Source: Copromyces sp. CBS 386.78 (taxonomy: Eukaryota; Ascomycota; Sordariomycetes; Sordariales; Sordariaceae). Taken from it: 64,000 nucleotides of DNA. The position numbers were made by a program, and so were the translations under genes. Of the stretch, positions 12,426-27,190 are shown piece after piece. Numbering within the stretch: position 1 is the stretch's first letter; each line of letters starts with the position of its first letter. Where the stretch lies: NCBI GenBank assembly GCA_030685235.1, contig MU839126.1, positions 122,031 through 186,030 of the forward strand, in the 5' to 3' direction. Under the pieces are notes generated by a model. The model worked only from the letters and a program-made list of their open reading frames with translations, ran no database searches and had not been told where the DNA came from.

Positions 12426-13574
12426 ATGCCCGCAGCCACAACCTCGGGGGCCGATGCCTCTAGCGGATCATCCGCCCACAATCGCCAGCACAACCAGGGC
12501 AACCAGGAGCGCAAATACACAGTCGAGCAAAAGGCTGCGGTCCTGCGAATCCGGAGATGCGAACCCACCGCCTTTTACGAGATCCTCGAGTTGTCCAAGA
12601 CATGTACCGACGCCGAGATCAAGAAGGCCTACCGCAAGCAGTCGCTGCTGACACATCCGGACAAGAACGGCCACGAGCATGCCGACGAGGCCTTCAAGAT
12701 GGTTGCGCGCGCCTTCAGCGTCCTGGGCGACAAGGAGAAGCGCGACAAGTATGACCGCTTCGGAACCGACCCGGACAGCCGGTTTGCCAGCGCGCAGCAG
12801 CAGCAGAATCCGTTTGCCGGGTTTGGGAATAGGGGAGCAGCAAGGGCGCATCAGGGAGGCATGTGGGGAGACGACGCAGATATTAGCCCCGAGGAAATGT
12901 TTGCGAGGTTCTTTGGCGGAGGAGGTTTCGGTGGAGGTCCGTTTGGAGCCGGTATGTGTCCCGCCTCTGAATCTACAGGATACGGGACTTCGGTTTACTG
13001 ACATTCTTTTCTCTTCATAGCTTTCGACGGGGGACCGCAGTTTGTCTTCAACTTTGGCGGCGGGCCCGGTATTCGGGTGCACCAATTCGGCGGAGGAAGG
13101 CCCAGGACTCGTCCTCGGCAGGCTGGACAGCAACAAGGAGGAGGCAACAGTATGTGGAGCACACTCATGAGCCTCTTGCCCATCATTGTCCTCTTCATCT
13201 TCCCCATGATCTCTTCGTTTTTCTCCGGAGCGACATCGGGGCCATCAACACCGGCCATGAGCTTTGAGGCCAAGTCCCCTTTCACAATGGCACGTAAAAT
13301 GCCCAACGTCAAGGTCAACTACTTTGTCAACCCGAACGATGTCAGGCAATATTCCGCCTCGAAGCTGTACAACTTGGACCAGAAGGCCGAGGTCATCTAT
13401 GTGCAAACGCTACAGAACCAGTGCGAGCGAGAGATGACGGAGAAGCGGCGGTTGATTGAGGAGGCTCAGGGGTGGTTCAGTGTGGACAAGGAGAAGTTGG
13501 CCAAGGCCGAGAGTTTCGAGACACCAACTTGTATCCGGATCAGGACCCTTTATCCCTCGGGATCGAAATTCTAA
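12426..13574 (+). CDS. ER-type J-domain chaperone with one membrane span (DNAJB12/14-like)
   Basis: Exons 12426-12951 and 13021-13574 (69-bp intron, GTATGT donor) give 359 residues. A J-domain occupies residues 49-113 with HPD at 77-79, so the protein should stimulate an Hsp70 ATPase. A Gly/Phe-rich linker follows (about 120-215). A strong hydrophobic segment at about 221-243 (LMSLLPIIVLFIFPMISSFF) is followed by a C-terminal domain ending in KAESFETPTC. This order, with an internal J-domain, one membrane span and a DUF1977-type C-terminal domain, is that of the DNAJB12/DNAJB14 family, which sits in the ER membrane with the J-domain facing the cytosol and serves ER-associated degradation. The start is an ATG preceded by a C-rich leader. 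The function is inferred from the family. Confidence 0.9.
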
Positions 13575-15143
13575 AAGGTGGGGCTGATGTCTGGGTTAGG
13601 GAGACAAGTGTCGTGATAGGGAGGTTGTTGCTGTGGGTTCAAGCGCTGGGTACTATAACGAACTGTAGGCATGGCATTCAGTTCCGCGGAAGACCTTTCT
13701 TGATTAGACTTACAGACAGAGCGGGAGTCGGGACGTGTACTTGATGCGTACTGGCTTGACGTCTAATGAGAAATGGTGTTTGTATAATCCTAATATATAT
13801 GTATATGCATAGAGCGCTGGGTAATCCTTCTCTGTGACGTTTCAACGCTTGGACCTACAGAGTATGAATGATGGGGTTGCTCAAGGCAATGTGACTTCAA
13901 CTTGTCTTGAGCTATCAAAATATCTCTTTTGCTAGGTCACGATTTGGTGACAGACGGAAATGATATGTTGACATTCCGATTTCCTGTCAAGTGGAATTGT
14001 TGGAATATCGGATGCCTGTTATGCATGGGCGCTCCCGTCATGTCCCTGGCCGCCCGGGCCTGGATCGCCTAGGCAGGAGATGACGAGGCCTGTGAAAGGA
14101 TCAGTGGTGAGGGGTAGCTGCTGCCCAGCCTGCCATGACCCATGGTTGGGAGGCCGTCAAAGTGGCCAACGACATTGAATTCGTAGATGCAGGCTGCTTT
14201 TACCTTGTCCTCATGCTCGGCCAAGCATTCCACCAGCCTCCAACTCTCCAGTCTTTGGTACCATGACGTTGCCAATGCCAATCTCCCCTTAAGACCACGA
14301 CGGATTCTTATCGCCATTTTATATCGTTTCATGTTGTTGGTGACAGCAGTCAGCCTCTCAGCCTACAAGTCAACCTTTTGCGGCCGAGCACCAAGGTCGC
14401 CAAGATAAAGAGTCCCACTACCTCACGACGGGAACCTTGAGGGGTCCAAGTCCGCAGCTGGAGCTTCGCACTGCCACACCTTTCCAGCTGCTGGGATTCC
14501 GTCCCGTCTCTTCCATTTCTCATCGACCATTTGAGCATTACAACCACCTCGCGCTAGAAAGAGTCAACTGCCATTGGGAAACTTACATCAAACAACACCA
14601 TACTGGCTTTATCGAGGAGGGCCATCTGTTCACCCCTTGCAACTCAACTCTTGCTCTTGTGTAAGTAACTTTGGACCCGAAGAAACATGCTGTCCTCCAA
14701 TCGCTTCTGCGCTGGATCCTAGTGAGCCATCCACTGACGACACCCATGCTAGGCCCCCGTCTCGTGCTAGAAACGCAGCGCTATCCCAGCGCTATCCCAG
14801 CAACATCCTCGAACCTCCAGACGTCGTGCGCCAATGACGCAGCTGTTCACTCAACTTCGAACCGCTCTCGACCTCGAACTTCACTACGAAAGGCTGCTTT
14901 GTGTCGATTGAACGATATTCCGCGGCCAGGACTGTTTGGACGATCGAATCTCTTTGGAAAGACGCCACGAAATCTATACTATACATAATCCGGAGGTCGT
15001 TGTCACGAACTCAACAGGGTCTTATTCGAGTCATTGCAGCTTAGACGCGCTTACTCGGCTTCCTCGGGCCTACATCCTCTCGGCGGTCGACACTTTCCCG
15101 ACGACTAGAGTTTCTTTTGCCATTGATCTGCGACTCTCGAGAT
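13575..15143. other. Intergenic 1.6 kb, promoter and leader of the MINDY gene
   Basis: No open frame here resembles a known protein. The right half is C/T-rich in the manner of fungal 5' leaders. A short direct duplication (cgctatccca) occurs near 14781-14802. Confidence 0.5.
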
Positions 15144-18100
15144 ATGGTCACCAGGAAACCTCTCCCAGCAAATGCTACCTTGGACCCGGCAGTACGACGA
15201 GAACCATCTTGGTCTTCCGCCATGAACTCGGAAGCAAACATGGCGTGGAACGACGAGCGTGAGGGCCAGCAACGCCAGGGAGCATCAGACGGACAAGCCG
15301 GTGATGTCCACGATCTCTGAGGCCCGGTCGGAGCTTCTCCAACTTATCAGGCATTGAGGACGATAATATTTGGGCCGACAACAACCCGGAAGGGAACAAG
15401 TCTGCTACTGGCGGAGAGCCAGGTGACATTGGCCGGGTGCCTACCGTTTTGAGGCCCGGCGGCAATGCTCAACCTTCAAAATCCGGTGCGACGGAAGCAG
15501 ACAAGGTAGGAGGCGATATCAACCGGGTACCAACCGTACTGCGACCAGGAGGTTCCCACGGACAACCAGAAACTAATCCGTTCAAGAAAAAGATGCCAGG
15601 AAGTACGCCAGCCAACGAAGGAGAAGGCACGATCCCGGCACAACCAGCATATTCACCACCCGTACCACCTGTACTGTTTCCGTCCTTCTCAAACTTGAGC
15701 ATATCCGAAGGTCCTGAACAGAGCAAGAACCCCTGGCAACCTTCACCGAATCACCAAGAAGACGGCCCTGCACAACCGTTGATTCCGGATTTGCAACAGA
15801 ACCACACCGGAGGAGACCCTTGGAAGTCTCCAACCTCATCTCAGCAGCTCACCCCTGGACCATCAATGAGCCCGCCAACATTGCTATTACTACCCTCTGA
15901 TGAGGACTCTGCAAAATGGGATGAACAGCGTTTACAAAAGGCTCCTGAGCTTTTGCCGCCGACTACAGGAGAGGAGACACTTGATGATTCGCACGCATGG
16001 GATGACTTGGGCGATTTATCCAGAGGGAGGGCGCCGGCAAAACCGCCTGCTACCACGGCAGACGACTGGAACTTGATCGATATTGACACGCGTCCTGGCC
16101 CTCCATCACGAAGGAGCACTTGGGAGGATTTTGGCGACGACGATGAGGGCTCTCCTAAGCCGGCCACGGAGAATAACATTCCGGCACCTGCCGCGCCTCC
16201 TACAATAGGAGCTGTCGTGCCTCCTACACCACCGCCTGCCGTGGCTTCTACTGCAACATCTACTGTGCCCCCTAATTCGATGCCTGTCGTCGAACAAGCC
16301 CCTCCACTCCCCGAGAGAAGAACAGGAGATAATGCACCCGAGTTACCACCTAGGTCTACTGAAGCGCAGGCCAGTTCATCTACGCAACCACTCCGCCAGG
16401 TTGACAGGTCCGAGACATACCAAATCAAGAGGATCAACTGGTATGACGCCACAGCGGAAGCCAACCCGAGGACATCGCCGATTCTGATTCAGAATGCGAA
16501 TGGACCATGTCCGCTTCTCGCGCTCGTCAACGCTCTCATCCTCTCTACACCGGCACATCAGGACAACACGGTCCTCGTGGAGACGCTTCGGTCGCGAGAG
16601 CAAGTCAGTCTCGGGCTGCTTATTGATGCTGTCTTTGACGAACTGATGTCTGAGCGACGACTGGGCGAAGATGCTGTTCTACCGGACATTACCGAACTCT
16701 ACAACTTTCTGCAGAGTCTTCATACCGGCATGAATGTTAACCCACGCTTTGTCCCGACTAAGCAGATGGAAGACGCCTTCAACCAGACATCACTTAGCAA
16801 TTTGCCTCCGACGGAGAGAGGTGGTCAGATTCCGGGAACTTTCGAGAGTACGAGAGAGATGAGGCTGTACTCTACCTTCTCCATACCCTTGATACATGGT
16901 TGGCTTCCGCCTAAGAATGATCCGGTTTATGGGGCATTCGAGAGGCAAGCGGCGTCGTATGATGACGCCCAGAGCCTTATGTTCCGCGAAGAGGAACTGG
17001 AAGCCAAGCTGAGCAGCCCCGATGAACAGGGCTTGACCGAAAATGAACAGCAAATGCTCCAGGACATATTTGCCATCAAAGATTTCTGGAAAACATCGGC
17101 CACACAACTTACAACATGGGGGCTTGGCGTCATTAGCAGTTCCATGAAGCCAGGAGCTGTGGCAATTCTCTTCCGGAACGACCATTTTACTACCTTGTAT
17201 AAGCACCCACAAACTGGGAAGCTCATGACACTTGTCACGGATGCAGGGTACGCCACCCATGACGAGATAGTATGGGAATCGCTGGTGGATGTGAATGGTG
17301 AACGAGCCGAGTTCTTCTCTGGTGACTTCCGCCCTGTCGGCGGTGCTTCACACGACCCTAGCAACAATTCTGCCGCATCGCACGGTAACTCGGGAGAGGG
17401 CAGTGGGTGGACGACGGTTCAGGGCCGTAGAGGACGGGACCAGAGGGGCAATGTGCAGGAAGATGCCCCAACATCCCCTTCGCATGAACAAGAGGACCAC
17501 GACCTTGCGCTAGCACTTCAATTGCAGGAAGAGGAGGAACAGCGTCACAGAGAAGAGCAAGAACGTAGACGCCGGGAACGAGAACTCTCGGAGCAGTTCA
17601 TCGAGCAGCAAGCACGCACCCCGAACGGACAGCAAATCCAGGGCCGCGGACAAGGCCATGCGCGCGGTGGTGGTCTTGGTGGGGGTGGTAGCTTACGAGG
17701 CGGCAGAGGCGGCAGTACCGCAAGTCTAGGGAGCCAAAGAGCGGCGGCCTTAGCATCACGCAGCTCCCTTTCGGTTGCTTCCACAGCTCCGTCCATGCGC
17801 CGAAGCACCAGCTCGATGAACGTCTCTGCGAACAATGGTGGAGGAGCTAGTCCGACAGCGAACAGAACCGGGGCAAGAACTTCGGGTCAGACCGTGAGAT
17901 CACTCATTCCTCCTCTTCCCGGTCAACAGCCACAGCCCTTCACAAATCGCGCAGCGGATGAAGCAGTAGAAGATGCTCCACCGAGCTATGATGTCGCTGC
18001 TACACAGGCACCGTATATTCCTCCAGAAGGGCATCCCAGCCATCCCTCAAGCAGCCCTACCGCGACTCGCGCCACTGTTGCTACCGGAGCAGGAGCCACA

Positions 18101-18340
18101 TCTCCTCGCACGGGAGCGGTAAGTCCTCCGCAAAGGTTGGGTTCGACCGCGGGCTCAATGGGATTGAGAAACCCGTCCCAGGCTCCTGGGTCTTCATCCA
18201 TTAGCCAGGCCGGTAGACCCCAGTCGGGTTTTCCTGGTAACCCGAACGCGGCGGCACCAAGGCCGATGAGGCAGGGAATTCCGGTTCCCGCGGCAGCAGT
18301 TCCTGGGACGCCGAGGGACGAAAAATGTGTTGTGATGTGA
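15144..18340 (+). CDS. MINDY-family K48-specific deubiquitinase with UIM and C-terminal CaaX box
   Basis: I model exon 1 as 15144-15258 (MVTRKPLPANATLDP...) and exon 2 as 15351-18340, giving 1034 residues. The 92-bp intron starts GTGAGG and ends CAG and restores the frame; it is inferred. The catalytic region is about residues 400-690: IQNANGPC with Gln419 and Cys425, and NDHFTTLYKH with His650, matching the MINDY cysteine protease (DUF544). The family trims long K48-linked ubiquitin chains from the distal end. A ubiquitin-interacting motif follows (DLALALQLQEEEE, about 756-770) in a charged coiled segment, then a low-complexity Ser/Pro/Gly tail. The protein ends CVVM, a farnesylation-type CaaX box, so membrane attachment is likely. 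The N-terminal half is Pro-rich and holds two copies of VPTVLRPGG (68-76 and 98-106). Confidence 0.88.
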
Positions 18341-19100
18341 TTGGTGGTTTATGTATTAACTTTGAGTCGATGCCATTCATTATTCTGGCCGCGTGGCGTG
18401 GTTTGGCGTTTAAGTTCAGGCGCAAGGGTGCAGTGTGTTGTTCGAGTGCCATGACGAAGAAACGAATGATACCAAAGAGGATTGGAGTTGAGGATTTGTT
18501 TCCTTGATGGTCAGAATGGGTTTTTCTCGACTTGCAGTATATCTCCAATGGTTAGATACTCCCTGGAAGAGAGTAGAGCGGTCTCAAATGTAGTCGTACT
18601 GGGTGGTATCAACAAAACTGATATTGTGCGGTGATTTTGTTGGAAGTCCGCAGCTATACATCACGGGTGAAACCAGTGGTAACATTTCAGGGCAGTATCT
18701 GGGCGGTGATAGGCGGGAATGTCGTTAGTGATCACTGTAACACGAGGTTAGATTGCCTCCCGTCTGTTGGGATGCTTGCGGAGTGCTTTCATTGACATCA
18801 TTGGTCATCCGAGCATCGGTGACGGTGATATTAAAGTGGCCCATGCCAACGAATATATACAACTCTTACGAACTATCCGTTGCATATTCTCACTTTCTTT
18901 CCCTCGGTTTGCACCTTCTCTCTGTTGTTTTTCCTTATGGTCATCGGGTCGGGTCATAACCATCTCTATTCAGTGGAACGAGAGGGTTCTGAGGAAAACA
19001 GATCACCCGTCCGCGGACCGATAACTTGGAAGTTGCCGTTCACCTTTGACTTGGCAACCTCACCAGATAAGTCGTCGGCCGAGCGCCAACAGAGAGGAAG
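18341..19100. other. Intergenic 760 bp: MINDY 3' UTR and next promoter
   Basis: No coding potential is recognised. The right third is pyrimidine-rich and leads into the ATG at 19101. Confidence 0.5.
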
Positions 19101-20066
19101 ATGACGACTACCGTAGGCCTAATCGACAATTGGTATCCTCCCACGAGGGAGAATTACGATCTCAGTCTTTCCCTGTGGAAATGGTTCCCCGTGGTATGTG
19201 TCACAGCTCTACCTTGAACGTTCTCCATCATCCCAACTGACACAGCTGATCAGGCCGCCTCCCTTCAATGGGCCACCTCCTGGTACGGAATGGGCAAGAC
19301 CTCGGTCACCAGCCGCCTCAACTTGCCCGGCCGGATTGGCTGGCTCACCATGGAGGCGCCTGGCTTCATGACCCTTCTCTACATGATGCGCACCCTTCCC
19401 GCCCAGCACGGCTTCACCCTTAGCGACCTGCCGTGGCAAAACAAGGTGCTCGCCGGCCTCTTCGTCATCCACTACTCCTACCGCGCCATTGCCTTCCCCT
19501 TCCTGCAACCCAGCATGGCGCCCATGCACATCGTCGTCTGGCTCTCCGCTCTTGGCTTCCAGATCATCAACGGAACCCTCATCGGCTCCTGGCTGGCCGC
19601 CTACGGTCCCACGAGCCACGCGGCATGGGCCAAGCAGCTATCCAGCTCGTTTCCCACGCTCCAGTTTACCTGCGGAATTGCGCTCTTCTACGTCGGCCTG
19701 ATGGCGAATTACTACCACGACGACGAGCTGCGGGAGATCCGACGCCGGGAGAACCGCAGGCAGGAGAGGTTGGCGAAGCAGAATGGGCAGAAGGGCCAGC
19801 CGGGCAAGACGGTGGAGAAGCACTACGAGATTCCCAAGGCGGGCCTGTTCAAGGTGATGCTTTACCCGCATTACTTTTGCGAGTGGATCGAGTGGCTTGG
19901 GTTCTACATGGCGGCTGGTTGGGGGTGTCTGCCGGCCAGGTGCTTCTTGCTAAATGAGGTCGCGGCCATGTTGCCTAGGGCCGTGAAGGGGAAGCAGTGG
20001 TATATGGAGAAGTTTGGGAGGGAGAAGATTGAGAAGAAGTGGGCGGTTATTCCGGGGGTTTGGTGA
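19101..20066 (+). CDS. Steroid 5-alpha-reductase family membrane protein
   Basis: Exons 19101-19193 and 19254-20066 (60-bp intron, GTATGT donor) give 301 residues. Several hydrophobic segments are visible (KVLAGLFVIHYSYRAIAFPF, HIVVWLSALGFQIINGTLI, LQFTCGIALFYVGLMANYY). A basic loop (about residues 185-215) is followed by the conserved C-terminal block HYEIPKAGLFKVMLYPHYF and CEWIEWLGFY, then a tail ending EKKWAVIPGVW. This is the layout of NADPH-dependent 3-oxo-5-alpha-steroid 4-dehydrogenases (SRD5A/DET2 class) of the ER membrane, which reduce a C=C double bond beside a carbonyl. The substrate in a fungus cannot be read from the sequence; sterol or polyprenol-type lipids are possible. The usual final phenylalanine-rich end is replaced by PGVW. 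Confidence 0.85.
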
Positions 20067-20681
20067 GCTCTTCGTCATCTCGTTTGGAGTTGGGCATGAG
20101 TAAGGTAGGTGGATTAGGTGATGGGCTGGGCGTAAACGTATGAGGAAGTTCGAAGAACGTGAACAGGTCGTAGCATTTGTTAAGGCTGCATTGCGAGGTT
20201 GAAGAGCCATGAAACTACCTGATCAGAGACTGATGGTAATGCAAATGGTCATATCCCGTGTGGCCGTCCGTGATATGAGATGTTAACCGTGATCATGAAG
20301 CTTGATCCCCCGCTCCCGTCGCCATTTGCAATCGCACCGTCCTCGCCCAATGCTGAACCGGTGGGGCCTTACAGTGCTGCTTACAGTGGCAATTCGGCAC
20401 TCAACCCGCCAACCAACACTGGAAATACCCTACAACTTTGGGCCAAACGGAGCCTCAATTCCACTTCCATCACTTCAAATGCACAATGATGGAAGTAAAC
20501 AAATCAGACGCGACAAAGCCAACGTAACGGGATGAACTCGTCACCCTTACTCTTGCAATCTTCTGGTCAGAAATTGAAGCTGTAAGGCTTCGATCATCCA
20601 TCAATTTCCGGTCTTGATGGAAATTGGCGCCACACAATTCCTGCGACCTGGCGGGGAAAAACACCAACGGCAAAAGTCGCG
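20067..20681. other. Intergenic 615 bp, no gene seen
   Basis: This holds the 3' UTR of the reductase gene and the promoter of the RecQ gene. The open frames are short and unlike known proteins. Confidence 0.5.
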
Positions 20682-22308
20682 ATGCCTCTCCTAAGGAGCG
20701 ACTCCTTCAAGGACATAGACTTCACTCTTCGTCGACAGTTCGGGAAGGAGAATTTCAGGTATGAACAGTTTGATACCGATTCTTTCATGATATTATCTAA
20801 CCGCTTTTTGCAGACCACATCAAAGAGATATCATCAAAGCTGCCCTCGACGGCCATGATGTCTTCGTCCAGGCTGCCACCTCGTTCGGCAAGAGTCTGTG
20901 TTTTCAGCTTCCAGCCGTTATAGACCGTGGGAGTATGTTGCTCATCTTCAACACAGCTTCCGGTTGAGATAATCCCGTCCTGACCTTTTCCGCCCAGTCA
21001 CTATCGTGATCTCTCCATTGCTCAGTCTGATGGTAGGTATCGATCCTCAGACAATGCGTCCACGCTACTTCCACTGACACTCTTCAGATGAACCAAGTCG
21101 AAACCCTCAAGGCATCAGATGTGGACGCTCGCACCTTAAACAGCAATACTACGATGCCGGAGCGGGACTACATCTACGCAGATCTCGCAACTGGGCATCC
21201 CCTTACGCGGCTTCTTTACGTGACCCCCGAGCTATGCTCCGGCGACCACTTCCGGCGAAAGTTGAAACTTGTCTATGAGCAACAAGAGCTAGCACGCATC
21301 GTGGTTGACGAAGCCCACTGCATCTCAGAATGGGGTCACGACTTCCGCAAGGACTTCAAGCGACTTTCCTGGTTCCGTGAGACCTTCCCCGATGTACCAG
21401 TCATGTGTCTCACCGCCACAGCCAACGATCAAGTCCGCCGCGATGTGCTCACCACACTCGGGCTGGACAAGACACCCGGAAAACTGAAGATCTTCAGCAT
21501 GACAGCCCACCGACCGAACCTGCACCTTGAAGTGCGTTTCACGAGCGACGAAGCCAACGATCGCTACGACGATTTCGTTACCTGGCTTAAGGGTGTGTAC
21601 GACCGCCGCGCGGCCGCGGATCGTAAAGCTGAGCTGGACGCCACCGGCGAGCGCGTTGAGAACGTCCCGGGGATCATCTACACAATCTCCCGCGACGAAG
21701 TCGAGTCGCTCGCGGCCGCGCTACGACACGACGGCATCGGCGCGCGGCCGTTCCACGCGAAGCTGCCGAACCAGACGAAGGAGGAGACGCTGGCCAAGTG
21801 GATCGCCAACGAGCCGGGGTACGATATCATCGTTGCCACGACGGCCTTCGGCATGGGCATCAACAAGGAGAACGTGCGGTTCGTCGTGCACTGGCGGCTG
21901 CCCAAGTCGTTTGAGGGGTACTACCAGGAGGCCGGGCGGGCGGGCCGTGACGGGAACGCGAGCTATTGCTTTCTTTATTACAGTCGCGAGGATAGGGACC
22001 GGGTGTGTAACTTGGTCATGAGGGAGCCGGTGTCGAAACACGCGGGAGCGGATGGGATCAATAATAAGCAGGCGAGGCAGGAGAGCCTCAGTAGGCTGGT
22101 GGCGTATTGTGAGGATACGAGTTCTTGTCGGCATGCGGCGATTTGTAGGTATTTTGGCGAGACCCAGGTGCCTGAGTGCGATTATGCGTGTGACTGGCAT
22201 AAGGATCCGCAGGGGCTGAAGAGACGGATGGCGAGGGGGCTGGCGAGTGAGGAATGGATTAGTACTCAGCGGGAAGAGGGGATGTATGATGAGTATTGGA
22301 GTGAGTAG
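20682..22308 (+). CDS. Compact RecQ-family DNA helicase
   Basis: Four exons (20682-20758, 20814-20932, 20998-21032, 21088-22308) give 483 residues. All splice sites are canonical and every junction falls inside a conserved helicase segment, which supports the model. RecQ motifs appear in order: motif 0 around Arg26/Gln29 (RPHQRDII), Walker A ATSFGKS (GKS 51-53), ISPLLSLM, DEAH at 151-154 followed by the aromatic-rich loop CISEWGHDFR, and motif VI QEAGRAGRDG (357-366). A Cys-rich zinc region follows with Cys418, 424, 430, 441 and 445. The protein then ends, with no winged-helix or HRDC domain visible. RecQ helicases unwind DNA 3'-5' in recombination and replication repair. It is far smaller than the Sgs1/QDE-3 class. 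The Walker A lacks the usual TGGGKS run and reads TSFGKS. Confidence 0.9.
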
Positions 22309-22565
22309 GGCTGAAGGGGGAGGCTTGGAGTTTAGTGAGGTAGCTGGTTGATCTCTTGGTTGAAGCAGTGTTTGAGGTCTGGATTAATATGATACCCATG
22401 TTTTTATTCATAGTCTGGCGCTGTAGCAATATGTCATCTTTGCAAGGTCGTAGTTACGATTTCGCGGGCAACGCAGTGAGAGAACGCAGTTTGTTACATT
22501 TTTGTGACAGGTATCTTGACAACACTTTATCGTACATACAGTAGCTCTGTCTCGAGCCCGCCGTT

Positions 22566-24053
22566 TTATAGACCTCCGCCCGTTGTTCTCTTCCTCTCCG
22601 GAATTCCCAGCTTGGGCTTCTCCGGTTCCACGTTATCCTCCATAATCCACGGCTTCCTCTTGATAGCTTCGTCCAACTGTAACCCCCACTCCATCCAGGC
22701 GAGTCCCTGAGTAACCGAGTCGCACAAGTCGTCCATCTTCTCGAGGTGTTCGCCCTTGGTAACGCGCTCCGTTCTCTCCATTCTCTTGCCCTGCAACGTG
22801 CCAACGCCGAGGGACTCGGGGAGTTCCTTTGGCTCCGGCATTGTTACAGCATCGTTCCTCAATTTCTGGTTGGTCAGATACATCAGACTGTGGATATTGC
22901 TAGGAACGGCCCTTACGAAATACTGGGCCATGCGCTGCATCTCCTTGTTTGCGAGACCGAGCTTTTCCTGGTTCTTGAACCACGAAGCCAAAAGCATCAT
23001 GCGGGCCTTCTTAACGTCCTTGATCTTGGCCTTGACTTGCTTGTCGTCAACGTTGATGGGCTCCTGGAACGGGTTGAGAAGCTCGTCATCCTGATCCTCC
23101 TTGGGTGAAATTTCGCGAGGCAACCTATTGAAGCTAGCCGGTTTCGGCTTTGGCGTGAATCTTTTGGACTGGTGAAGTTCGTGGACTTTGGGTATTTCAC
23201 TTTCGTACTTGTCTATAAGATAGTTGACCACGCGCTTGGGCGGCACGGCAACCACGACGCCCTTGAACTCGCCGCGAGCTTTCATGACCTCCAGAATGGC
23301 GTAGATCATGGACTCGAGCATGTTTACACGGACGGTCCACTCAAAGATGCCGGCCGAGTTGGCGGTGCGGAAGCGCTGACGCTCAATGAGAATGTGGGTG
23401 GGGGTTTGGGGCAGGATATGTTCCGTGATAAGGCGGTAGGCCATGTCGGCCATGGCGTTAGGGGCAAAGTTCTCCCCGATGGCGTCCGTATTCCTTCCGT
23501 CCATATTGTTCGTTTCAAGCCAGGGCAAAAGGTTGAGGTGGCGCCATTTGTGCAGGTCCGCCACACGTCTTGTAGTGTCCTGTATATGATAGGAACTCAT
23601 ATCATAATCCTGTTCCCACATCAGATTTGATCCGGGCTTTCGCACAAACTCGTCGTTCGTGGTTGATTCAAGCTGCTCGAAGAACGAGGCCGTGTCAAGC
23701 ACATTCCCTGCTCTGGGCCTCTTGAACCCAATTCCTTTGTCTCCAGTAAAAGGTTTCCCTTCGGTCATGGCCCTGCTGAACCCGATCCCTTCGTCTCCGG
23801 GCAAAGGATACTCTCGGGCCTTGGCGTTGCTGTCTTGCAAGACTGGAGTGAGAACACTGTAGGCAAAGTTTTTGAGACCCAGGTCGATGCTGATAATGCG
23901 AGAGTTAGGCTCCAAAGGTTTGTGCTCTCTAGCAGCGGTTCGAATACGGTTGTATAGTTGAATCTTTGGACCAGACTTTGGCAGACCACACCGGACCATG
24001 AGCTCCTGCAACTGAGCAAGTGACAGCTTGACCGCGGGATGCTTGGACAGCAT
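22566..24053 (-). CDS. cce1: Mitochondrial Holliday-junction resolvase Cce1/Ydc2
   Basis: A single exon of 495 residues starts at the first in-frame ATG; the frame stays open about 46 codons upstream without an ATG. A SAP-like DNA-binding motif is at residues 11-41 (LAQLQELMVRCGLPKSG). The RNase-H-fold core begins with ISIDLGLKNFAYSVL, where Asp57 is the first catalytic acid. ILIERQRFR follows, with Glu224 the second, then NMLESMIYAIL. This matches fungal Cce1/Ydc2, which cuts four-way junctions to resolve linked mitochondrial DNA. The protein is longer than its yeast counterparts because of insertions, including an internal duplication (GDEGIGF 86-92, GDKGIGF 104-110) and a Pro/acid-rich segment near residues 310-350. 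It is convergent with the RecQ gene, with a 257-bp gap. Confidence 0.9.
   Translation of the reverse strand: MLSKHPAVKLSLAQLQELMVRCGLPKSGPKIQLYNRIRTAAREHKPLEPNSRIISIDLGLKNFAYSVLTPVLQDSNAKAREYPLPGDEGIGFSRAMTEGKPFTGDKGIGFKRPRAGNVLDTASFFEQLESTTNDEFVRKPGSNLMWEQDYDMSSYHIQDTTRRVADLHKWRHLNLLPWLETNNMDGRNTDAIGENFAPNAMADMAYRLITEHILPQTPTHILIERQRFRTANSAGIFEWTVRVNMLESMIYAILEVMKARGEFKGVVVAVPPKRVVNYLIDKYESEIPKVHELHQSKRFTPKPKPASFNRLPREISPKEDQDDELLNPFQEPINVDDKQVKAKIKDVKKARMMLLASWFKNQEKLGLANKEMQRMAQYFVRAVPSNIHSLMYLTNQKLRNDAVTMPEPKELPESLGVGTLQGKRMERTERVTKGEHLEKMDDLCDSVTQGLAWMEWGLQLDEAIKRKPWIMEDNVEPEKPKLGIPERKRTTGGGL

Positions 24054-27190
<3,137 letters not shown>

Noticed and set aside
12468..13136. 222-codon antisense frame over the J-protein gene
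   Set aside because: It overlaps a complete, canonical gene and crosses its intron; no domain.
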